64,000 nucleotides of DNA from Protonemura montana (lineage: Eukaryota > Arthropoda > Insecta > Plecoptera > Nemouridae). The position numbers and the translations under genes are program-made. The DNA lies in assembly GCA_947568835.1 (NCBI GenBank), contig OX387605.1:620001-684000 (forward strand), in the 5' to 3' direction. The notes under the pieces were generated by a model. That model ran no database searches and was not told the origin of the DNA. It saw only the letters and a program-made list of their open reading frames with translations. Shown here piece by piece: positions 44,801-56,800 of this stretch (within the stretch, counting starts at the first letter, position 1; each line of letters starts with the position of its first letter).

Positions 44801-47800
44801 CAAAGTGTAAAACCTGACCATTTTATACTGAAAAGAAAAGTAATTTTGTACATTAAGTAGACATAGAACAAAATATAACCGCAAAATAAAACAATTTTTT
44901 CATGTGCATTATCTGTCCAGTCTTTTAGCAAGTTTAGGCCTTCTGGTGCTGCTTACAAGCTTCTAGCTGATATTAAAACACGACTGAAAAGCTTACAAAA
45001 GTGTGGTTAGTTTTGCATTAAATTCATTAAAATAAGTTTAAAAACAGAATTGTGCCGATTAGTTTCATAAGAGAGTTTGCAAAACTTAACGAAATACAAT
45101 GTTTTCCACGGATCTTGCCATTGGGTGCTTAGAACAACCTAAAAGAAATATTTGTTATCTTGAAAACCATAGCAAATCCTAACCCAAAACTTGCTGGAGA
45201 TATTTATCTAACAAGTAGGCACAATATTTGGTCATCTTTAACAGGTCGTTAGCAGGTCGTTAACAGGTCATTAGCTATATGCCCAAAAGTTGAGGAAGTC
45301 GCACCATTTGAGCTAAAAGTGCTCAAGTTCAGACGGCTACTACTCATAAACGACATAAAGTATTCAAAAAAAAAAAAAATTTATCTGATATTTACTTTAT
45401 GTTCGCAGATTTTAAGAATTTAAATTGGTCAAGTAACTTTATATTCATTTTTGTTTTGATTTGAAATTGAACGACCCAGTATAGAGTGATTCTTCGTAAT
45501 ACTGGCTCCCCTTGTTTAGCAGGAGAACGTTGGCCCCGCGCTGGCGTGCTCTGCGCTGGTAGTAGCTGCGCTGGTTGCTCGTTCCAGTCGCTCGGAGGAC
45601 GACCTTGGCGCTGGCATGGAGTTGGCGCTGGGATCGTTGGTGGCGCAGCATTTTAACCAGCGCCTGCACGCTCAGGTACTGGCCAGGCTTGCGCTGATTC
45701 TCTGATCCATTTTCCATTCTTTGGTTCTGTAAAACTGGCATTATTGCTGAAATCACATGTTGCACATCACCGAAGTTAAGCAACACTGTGCTGGGTCAGG
45801 TATTGGATGGATGACCATCATACACATGACCAGTTCTGTTCGGGAGAGAGGTTGGAGGGATGAAAGTTAAGCAACACTGCGCTGGGTCAGGTATTGGATG
45901 GGTGACCATCATACACATGACCAGTTCTGTTCGGGAGAGAGGTTGGAGGGATGAAAGTTAAGCAACACTGCACTGGGTCAGGTATTGGATGGGTGACCAC
46001 AATATTATTGAAGCAAGAAGGACACAATTAGAAGTTTAAGTTTTTTTTTAAACTTTGTTTTTCTACATTATTGCACCACACTTTGCGTTATATCAACGTG
46101 GTGCTTACATTACGCATTGAACACAAGTTGATTCACACACAAGACAAAATTATACCTTAACAAAAACTATTTCAACTGGGTTTTGAATGCTAAGTAAAGG
46201 GCTACTAAATTTCCCGACGTTTCGTAACATATACTAGTTACTTCTTCAATGTGTTCGAGTTCTTATTTCAGAAAATACATAATACATTAGTTTTTGAGTT
46301 ATTGACCCTGATAATTGTGGGAGCTGAAACCAGCAAGCGATGGATGGAAGGGGAGCTGGACTAGAAAATATGCAACCAAACCGGGATAGGAACCCAGGAC
46401 TTCCCAATTGCCGGTCGGCAGCTCTACCAACTGAGCTATCCGGGAACACATATTCCAGTTTAAGGAATAGGCCATTGAATTAGCATCCCATCATGGAGTT
46501 GCTGAGAACTCATCAATTCGAGTCACCTCGACCTCTTTCCCTTGAGGAGATCCCTTGTCCCACTCGGCAAAAACTGGAATATGTGTGGCCAGACAGCTCA
46601 GTTGGTAGACCCAACTGGCAATTGGGAGGTCCTGGGTTTGTATCCTGGTTTTGTTGCACATTTTTCCAGTCTAGCTTCCTTTCCAATGTCATAATTGTTT
46701 CCTCTGTCTTAATTAAGGATGCAAAGTCACTAAATTATGTTGTTAGGATTATTTAAAAATATTTGCTAATAATTTGCGTTTAAGCGGAAACGTGTGGAAT
46801 TTGTATTCTCGCTTCTTTGCAAACAATATTATTTGGTTATCTGATATTTGGGAACTGAGGTTCCAGTTATCTGTGGCACTTATCCCTTTAACTAACTTTC
46901 ATATGACATTTTGACCCGTTTCTGTTTCCTGCCTCCAGGTGGTGTTTTGCTCGCTGTGGGACGTCTGTTCAGGGGGCGGCTTCGAACCCCTGCTTGCCCG
47001 GTTTGCCGCCGTCAACGCTACGTTGCGTGCGCAGCCCCTGGTCGCCACGGGCAACGCCCAGCGCAACGTCCGGCGCTTGCACGCCGACTTCTTCCTCAAC
47101 AAACTCGGTAACTGAAAGCTTCTGCTCTCGAACTTCTCAATTTGTAGCCCAGTATCTACCCTGGTTATCTATGCTGTTCAATCTGTAGCCCAGTATCTAC
47201 CCTGGTTATCTATGCTGTTCAATCTGTAGCCCAGTATCTACCCTGGTTATCTATGCTGTTCAATCTGTAGCCCAGTATCTACCCTGGTTATCTATGCTGT
47301 TCAATCTGTAGCCCAGTATCTACCCTGGTTATCTATGCTGCTCAATCTGTAGCCCAGTATCTACCCTGGTTATCTGTGCTGCTCAATCTGTAGCCCAGTA
47401 TCTACCCTGGTTATCTATGCTGTTCAATCTGTAGCCCAGTATCTACCCTGGTTATCTGTGCTGTTCAATCTGTAGCCTAGTATCTACCCTGGTTATCTAT
47501 GCTGTTCAATCTGTAGCCCAGTATCTACCCTGGTTATCTATGCTGTTCAATCTGTAGCCCAGTATCTACCCTGGTTATCTGTGCTGTTCAATCTGTAGCC
47601 CAGTATCTACCCTGGTTATCTATGCTAATCAATCTGTAGCCCAGTATCTACCCTGGTTATCTGTACTGTTCAATCTGTAGCCCAGTATCTACCCTGGTTA
47701 TCTGTGCTGCTCAATCTGTAGCCCAGTATCTACCCTGGTTATCTATGCTGCTCAATCTGTAGCCCAGTATCTACCCTGGTTATCTGTGCTGCTCAATCTG

Positions 47801-50800
47801 TAGCCCAGTATCTACCCTGGTTATCTGTGCTGTTCAATCTGTAGCCCAGTATCTACCCTGGTTATCTATGCTGTTCAATCTGTAGCCCAGTATCTACCCT
47901 GGTTATCTATGCTTCTCAATCTGTAGCCCAGTATCTACCCTGGTTATCTGTGCTGTTCAATCTGTAGCCCAGTATCTACCCTGGTTATCTGTGCTGCTCA
48001 ATCTGTAGCCCAGTATCTACCCTGGTTATCTGTGCTGTTCAATCTGTAGCCCAGTATCTACCCTGGTTATCTATGCTGTTCAATCTGTAGCCCAGTATCT
48101 ACCCTAGTTATCTGTGCTGCTCAATCTGTAGCCCAGTATCTACCCTGGTTATCTGTGCTGCTCAATCTGTAGCCCAGTATCTACCCTGGTTATCTATGCT
48201 GCTCAATCTGTAGCCCAGTATCTACCCTAGTTATCTATGCTGTTCAATCTGTAGCCTAGTATCTACCCTGGTTATCTATGCTGCTCAATCTGTAGCCCAG
48301 TATCTACCCTGGTTATCTATGCTGTTCAATCTGTAGCCCAGTATCTACCCTGGTTATCTGTGCTGTTCAATCTGTAGCCCAGTATCTACCCTGGTTATCT
48401 ATGCTACTCAATCTGTAGCCCAGTATCTACCCTGGTTATCTGTGCTGTTCAATCTGTAGCCCAGTATTTACCCTGGTTATCTGTGCTGTTCAATCTGTAG
48501 CCTAGTATCTACCCTGGTTATCTGTGCTTCTCAATCTGTAGCCCAGTATCTACCCTGGTTATCTGTGCTGTTCAATCTGTAGCCCAGTATCTACCCTGGT
48601 TATCTGTGCTGCTCAATCTGTAGCCCAGTATCTACCCTGGTTATCTATGCTGCTCAATCTGTAGCCCAGTATCTACCCTGGTTATCTATGCTGTTCAATC
48701 TGAAGCCCAGTATCTACCCTGGTTATCTATGCTGTTCAATCTGTAGCCCAGTATCTACCCTGGTTATCTATGCTGTTCAATCTGTAGCCCAGTATCTACC
48801 CTGGTTATCTATGCTGTTCAATCTGTAGCCCAGTATCTACCCTGGTTATCTGTGCTGCTCAATCTGTAGCCCAGTATCTACCCTGGTTATCTATGCTGTT
48901 CAATCTGTAGCCCAGTATCTACCCTGGTTATCTATGCTGTTCAATCTGTAGCCCAGTATCTACCCTGGTTATCTATGCTGTTCAATCTGTAGCCCAGTAT
49001 CTACCCTGGTTATCTATGCTTCTCAATCTGTAGCCCAGTATCTACCCTGGTTATCTATGCTGTTCAATCTGTAGCCCAGTATCTACCCTGGTTATCTATG
49101 CTTCTCAATCTGTAGCCCAGTATCTACCCTGGTTATCTATGCTGTTCAATCTGTAGCCCAGTATCTACCCTGGTTATCTATGCTGTTCAATCTGTAGCCC
49201 AGTATCTACCCTGGTTATCTATGCTGTTCAATCTGTAGCCCAGTATCTACCCTGGTTATCTATGCTTCTCAATCTGTAGCCCAGTATCTACCCTGGTTAT
49301 CTATGCTGTTCAATCTGTAGCCCAGTATCTACCCTGGTTATCTATGCTTCTCAATCTGTAGCCCAGTATCTACCCTGGTTATCTATGCTTCTCAATCTGT
49401 AGCCCAGTATCTACCCTGGTTATCTATGCTGCTCAATCTGTAGCCCAGTATCTACCCTGGTTATCTATGCTGTTCAATCTGTAGCCCAGTATCTACCCTG
49501 GTTATCTATGCTGTTCAATCTGTAGCCCAGTATCTACCCTGGTTATCTATGCTGTTCAATCTGTAGCCCAGTATCTACCCTGGTTATCTGTGCTGTTCAA
49601 TCTGTAGCCCAGTATCTACCCTGGTTATCTATGCTGTTCAATCTGTAGCCCAGTATCTACCCTGGTTATCTGTACTGTTCAATCTGTAGCCCAGTATCTA
49701 CCCTGGTTATCTATGCTGTTCAATCTGTAGCCCAGTATCTACCCTGGTTATCTGTGCTGTTCAATCTGTAGCCCAGTATCTTCCCTGGTTATCTATGCTA
49801 CTCAATCTGTAGCCCAGTATCTACCCTGGTTATCTGTGCTGTTCAATCTGTAGCCCAGTATCTACCCTGGTTATCTGTGCTGTTCAATCTGTAGCCCAGT
49901 ATCTACCCTGGTTATCTATGCTTCTCAATCTGTAGCCCAGTATCTACCCTGGTTATCTGTGCTGTTCAATCTGTAGCCCAGTATCTACCCTGGTTATCTA
50001 TGCTTCTCAATCTGTAGCCCAGTATCTACCCTGGTTATCTATGCTTCTCAATCTGTAGCCCAGTACCTACCCTGGTTATCTGTGCTGTTCAATCTGTAGC
50101 CCAGTATCTACCCTGGTTATCTATGCTGATCAATCTGTAGCCCAGTATCTACCCTGGTTATCTATGCTGTTCAATCTGTAGCCCAGTATCTACCCTGGTT
50201 ATCTATGCTGTTCAATCTGTAGCCCAGTATCTACCCTGGTTATCTATGCTGCTCAATCTGTAGCCCAGTATCTACCCTGGATATCTATGCTGCTCAATCT
50301 GTAGCCCAGTATCTACCCTGGTTATCTATGCTGTTCAATCTGTAGCCCAGTATCTACCCTGGTTATCTGTGCTGTTCAATCTGTAGCCCAGTATCTACCC
50401 TGGTTATCTGTGCTGTTCAATCTGTAGCCCAGTATCTACCCTGGTTATCTGTGCTACTCAATCTGTAGCCCAGTATCTACCCTGGTTATCTATGCTACTC
50501 AATCTGTAGCCCAGTATCTACCCTGGTTATCTGTGCTGTTCAATCTGTAGCCCAGTATCTACCCTGGTTATCTATGCTGTTCAATCTGAAGCCCAGTATC
50601 TACCCTGGTTATCTATGCTGTTCAATCTGTAGCCCAGTATCTACCCTGGTTATCTGTGCTGTTCAATCTGTAGCCCAGTATCTACCCTGGTTATCTATGC
50701 TGTTCAATCTCTAGCCCAGTATCTACCCTGGTTATCTGTGCTGTTCAATCTGTAGCCCAGTATCTACCCTGGTTATCTGTGCTGTTCAATCTGTAGCCCA

Positions 50801-53800
50801 GTATCTACCCTGGTTATCTATGCTGTTCAATCTGTAGCCCAGTATCTACCCTGGTTATCTATGCTGCTCAATCTGTAGCCCAGTATCTACCCTGGTTATC
50901 TATGCTTCTCAATCTGTAGCCCAGTATCTACCCTGGTTATCTGTGCTGCTCAATCTGTAGCCCAGTATCTACCCTGGTTATCTGTGCTGTTCAATCTGTA
51001 GCCCAGTATCTACCCTGGTTATCTATGCTGTTCAATCTGTAGCCCAGTATCTACCCTGGTTATCTGTGCTGCTCAATCTGTAGCCCAGTATCTACCCTGG
51101 TTATCTGTGCTTCTCAATCTGTAGCCCAGTATCTACCCTGGTTATCTATGCTGCTCAATCTGTAGCCCAGTATCTACCCTGGTTATCTGTGCTGCTCAAT
51201 CTGTAGCCCAGTATCTACCCTGGTTATCTGTGCTGTTCAATCTGTAGCCCAGTATCTACCCTGGTTATCTATGCTGTTCAATCTGTAGCCCAGTATCTAC
51301 CCTGGTTATCTATGCTGTTCAATCTGTAGCCCAGTATCTACCCTGGTTATCTGTGCTGTTCAATCTGTAGCCCAGTATCTACCCTGGTTATCTGTGCTGC
51401 TCAATCTGTAGCCCAGTATCTACCCTGGTTATCTATGCTACTCAATCTGTAGCCCAGTATCTACCCTGGTTATCTATGCTGTTCAATCTGTAGCCCAGTA
51501 TCTACCCTGGTTATCTATGCTGTTCAATCTGTAGCCCAGTATCTACCCTGGTTATCTGTGCTGTTCAATCTGTAGCCCAGTATCTACCCTGGTTATCTAT
51601 GCTGTTCAATCTGTAGCCCAGTATCTACCCTGGTTATCTGTGCTGCTCAATCTGTAGCCCAGGATCTACACTGGTTATCTATGCTGTTCAATCTGTAGCC
51701 CAGTATCTACCCTGGTTATCTATGCTGTTCAATCTGTAGCCCAGTATCTACCCTGGTTATCTATGCTGTTCAATCTGTAGCCCAGTATCTACCCTGGTTA
51801 TCTATGCTTCTCAATCTGTAGCCCAGTATCTACCCTGGTTATCTATGCTGCTCAATCTGTAACCCAGTATCTACCCTGGTTATCTATGCTGTTTAATCTG
51901 TAGCCCAGTATCTACCCTGGTTATCTATGCTACTCAATCTGTAGCCCAGTATCTACCCTGGTTATCTATGCTGTTCAATCTGTAGCCCAGTATCTACCCT
52001 GGTTATCTATGCTTTTTAATCTGTAGCCCAGTATCTACCCTGGTTATCTATGCTGCTCAATCTGTAGCCCAGTATCTACCCTGGTTATCTATGCTGCTCA
52101 ATCTGTAGCTAAGTATCTACCCTGGTTATCTATGCTGTTCAATCTGTAGCCCAGTATCTACCCTGGTTATCTATGCTGTTCAATCTGTAGCCCAGTATCT
52201 ACCCTGGTTATCTATGCTACTTAATCTGTAGCCCAGTATCTACCCTGGTTATCTGTGCTGTTCAATCTGTAGCCCAGTATCTACCCTGGTTATCTATGCT
52301 ACTCAATCTGTAGCCCAGTATCTACCCTGGTTACCTATGCTGTTCAATCTGTAGCCCAGTATCTACCCTGGTTATCTGTGCTGTTCAATCTGTAGCCCAG
52401 TATCTACCCTGGTTATCTATGCTGTTCAATCTGTAGCCCAGTATCTACCCTGGTTATCTGTGCTTCTCAATCTGTAGCCCAGTATCTACCCTGGTTATCT
52501 ATGCTGTTCAATCTGTAGCCCAGTATCAACCCTGGTTATCTATGCTGTTCAATCTGTAGCCCAGTATCTACCCTGGTTATCTATGCTGTTCAATCTGTAG
52601 CCCAGTATCTACCCTGGTTATCTATGCTGCTCAATCTCTAGCCTAGTATCTACCCTGGTTATCTGTGCTTCTCAATCTGTAGCCCAGTATCTACCCTGGT
52701 TATCTGTGCTACTCAATCTGTAGCCCAGTATCAACCCTGGTTATCTATGCTGTTCAATCTGTAGCCCAGTATCTACCCTGGTTATCTATGCTGTTCAATC
52801 TGTAGCCCAGTATCTACCCTGGTTATCTATGCTGCTCAATCTATAGCCCAGTATCTACCCTGGTTATCTATGCTGCTCAATCTGTAGCCCAGTATCTACC
52901 CTGGTTATCTGTGCTGCTCAATCTGTAGCCCAGTATCTACCCTGGTTATCTATGCTGTTCAATCTGTAGCCCAGTATCTTCCCTGGTTATCTATGCTGTT
53001 CAATCTGTAGCCCAGTATCTACCCTGGTTATCTATGCTGTTCAATCTGTAGCCCAGTATCTACCCTGGTTATCTGTGCTGTTCAATCTGTAGCCCAGTAT
53101 CTACCCTGGTTATCTATGCTGTTCAATCTGTAGCCCAGTATCTACCCTGGTTATCTATGCTGCTCAATCTGTAGCCCAGTATCTACCCTGGTTATCTATG
53201 CTTCTTAATCTGTAGCCCAGTATCTACCCTGGTTATCTATGCTGCTCAATCTGTAGCCCAGTATCTACCCTGGTTATCTATGCTGCTCAATCTGTAGCCC
53301 AGTATCTACCCTGGTTATCTATGCTGTTCAATCTGTAGCCCAGTATCTATCCTGGTTATCTATGCTGTTCAATCTGTAGCCCAGTATCTACCCTGGTTAT
53401 CTATGCTGTTCAATCTGTAGCCCAGTATCTACCCTGGTTATCTATGCTGTTCAATCTGTAGCCCAGTTTCTACCCTGGTTATCTGTGCTGCTCAATCTGT
53501 AGACCAGTATCTACCCTGGTTATCTGTGCTGTTCAATCTGTAGCCCAGTATCTACCCTGGTTATCTATGCTGTTCAATCTGTAGCCCAGTATCTACCCTG
53601 GTTATCTATGCTTTTCAATCTGTAGCCCAGTATCTACCCTGGTTATTTATGCTGTTCAATCTGTAGCCCAGTATCTACCCTGGTTATCTATTCTGTTCAA
53701 TCTGTAGCCCAGTATCTACCCTCGTTATCTGTGCTGTTCAATCTGTAGCCCAGTATCTACCCTGGTTATCTGTGCTACTCAATCTGTAGCCCAGTATCTA

Positions 53801-56800
53801 CCCTGGTTATCTGTGCTACTTAATCTGTAGCCCAGTATCTACCCTGGTTATCTATGCTGTTCAATCTGTAGCCCAGTATCTACCCTGGTTATCTATGCTG
53901 TTCAATCTGTAGCCCAGTATCTACCCTGGTTATCTATGCTGCTCAATCTGTAGCCCAGTATCTACCCTGGTTATCTATGCTTCTGAATCTGTAGCCCAGT
54001 ATCTACCCTGGTTATCTGTGCTGCTCAATCTGTAGCCCAGTATCTACCCTGGTTATCTGTGCTGTTCAATCTGTAGCCCAGTATCTACCCTGGTTATCTA
54101 TGCTGTTCAATCTGTAGCCCAGTATCTACCCTGGTTATCTGTGCTGCTCAATCTGTAGCCCAGTATCTACCCTGGTTATCTGTGCTTCTCAATCTGTAGC
54201 CCAGTATCTACCCTGGTTATCTATGCTGCTCAATCTGTAGCCCAGTATCTACCCTGGTTATCTGTGCTGCTCAATCTGTAGCCCAGTATCTACCCTGGTT
54301 ATCTGTGCTGTTCAATCTGTAGCCCAGTATCTACCCTGGTTATCTATGCTGTTCAATCTGTAGCCCAGTATCTACCCTGGTTATCTATGCTGTTCAATCT
54401 GTAGCCCAGTATCTACCCTGGTTATCTGCGCTGTTCAATCTGTAGCCCAGTATCTACCCTGGTTATCTGTGCTGCTCAATCTGTAGCCCAGTATCTACCC
54501 TGGTTATCTATGCTACTCAATCTGTAGCCCAGTATCTACCCTGGTTATCTATGCTGTTCAATCTGTAGCCCAGTATCTACCCTAGTTATCTATGCTGTTC
54601 AATCTGTAGCCCAGTATCTACCCTGGTTATCTGTGCTGTTCAATCTGTAGCCCAGTATCTACCCTGGTTATCTATGCTGTTCAATCTGTAGCCCAGTATC
54701 TACCCTGGTTATCTGTGCTGCTCAATCTGTAGCCCAGGATCTACACTGGTTATCTATGCTGTTCAATCTGTAGCCCAGTATCTACCCTGGTTATCTATGC
54801 TGTTCAATCTGTAGCCCAGTATCTACCCTGGTTATCTATGCTGTTCAATCTGTAGCCCAGTATCTACCCTGGTTATCTATGCTTCTCAATCTGTAGCCCA
54901 GTATCTACCCTGGTTATCTATGCTGCTCAATCTGTAGCCCAGTATCTACCCTGGTTATCTATGCTGTTTAATCTGTAGCCCAGTATCTACCCTGGTTATC
55001 TATGCTACTCAATCTGTAGCCCAGTATCTACCCTGGTTATCTATGCTGTTCAATCTGTAGCCCAGTATCTACCCTGGTTATCTATGCTTCTTAATCTGTA
55101 GCCCAGTATCTACCCTGGTTATCTATGCTGCTCAATCTGTAGCCCAGTATCTACCCTGGTTATCTATGCTGCTCAATCTGTAGCCCAGTATCTACCCTGG
55201 TTATCTATGCTGTTCAATCTGTAGCCCAGTATCTACCCTGGTTATCTATGCTGTTCAATCTGTAGCCCAGTATCTACCCTGGTTATCTATGCTACTCAAT
55301 CTGTAGCCCAGTATCTACCCTGGTTATCTGTGCTGTTCAATCTGTAGCCCAGTATCTACCCTGGTTATCTATGCTACTCAATCTGTAGCCCAGTATCTAC
55401 CCTGGTTATCTATGCTGTTCAATCTGTAGCCCAGTATCTACCCTGGTTATCTGTGCTGTTCAATCTGTAGCCCAGTATCTACCCTGGTTATCTATGCTGT
55501 TCAATCTGTAGCCCAGTATCTACCCTGGTTATCTGTGCTTCTCAATCTGTAGCCCAGTATCTACCCTGGTTATCTATGCTGTTCAATCTGTAGCCCAGTA
55601 TCAACCCTGGTTATCTATGCTGTTCAATCTGTAGCCCAGTATCTACCCTGGTTATCTATGCTGTTCAATCTGTAGCCCAGTATCTACCCTGGTTATCTAT
55701 GCTGCTCAATCTCTAGCCCAGTATCTACCCTGGTTATCTGTGCTTCTCAATCTGTAGCCCAGTATCTACCCTGGTTATCTGTGCTACTCAATCTGTAGCC
55801 CAGTATCAACCCTGGTTATCTATGCTGTTCAATCTGTAGCCCAGTATCTACCCTGGTTATCTATGCTGTTCAATCTGTAGCCCAGTATCTACCCTGGTTA
55901 TCTATGCTGCTCAATCTGTAGCCCAGTATCTACCCTGGTTATCTATGCTGCTCAATCTGTAGCCCAGTATCTACCCTGGTTATCTGTGCTGCTCAATCTG
56001 TAGCCCAGTATCTACCCTGGTTATCTATGCTGTTCAATCTGTAGCCCAGTATCTTCCCTGGTTATCTATGCTGTTCAATCTGTAGCCCAGTATCTACCCT
56101 GGTTATCTATGCTGTTCAATCTGTAGCCCAGTATCTACCCTGGTTATCTGTGCTGTTCAATCTGTAGCCCAGTATCTACCCTGGTTATCTATGCTGTTCA
56201 ATCTGTAGCCCAGTATCTACCCTGGTTATCTATGCTGCTCAATCTGTAGCCCAGTATCTACCCTGGTTATCTATGCTTCTTAATCTGTAGCCCAGTATCT
56301 ACCCTGGTTATCTATGCTGCTCAATCTGTAGCCCAGTATCTACCCTGGTTATCTATGCTGCTCAATCTGTAGCCCAGTATCTACTTTGGTTATCTATGCT
56401 GTTCAATCTGTAGCCCAGTATCTACCCTGGTTATCTATGCTGTTCAATCTGTAGCCCAGTATCTACCCTGGTTATCTATGCTGTTCAATCTGTAGCCCAG
56501 TATCTACCCTGGTTATCTATGCTGTTCAATCTGTAGCCCAGTATCTACCCTGGTTATCTGTGCTGCTCAATCTGTAGCCCAGTATCTACCCTGGTTATCT
56601 GTGCTGTTCAATCTGTAGCCCAGTATCTACCCTGGTTATCTATGCTGTTCAATCTGTAGCCCAGTATCTACCCTGGTTATCTATGCTTTTCAATCTGTAG
56701 CCCAGTATCTACCCTGGTTATTTATGCTGTTCAATCTGTAGCCCAGTATCTACCCTGGTTATCTATTCTGTTCAATCTGTAGCCCAGTATCTACCCTGGT

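Noticed and set aside
46385..46447. A tRNA gene on the minus strand (TAGCTCAGTTGGTAGAGC)
   Set aside because: Acceptor strands do not pair, and an inverted diverged copy with shared flanks lies 130 bp away; it is a tRNA-derived SINE.
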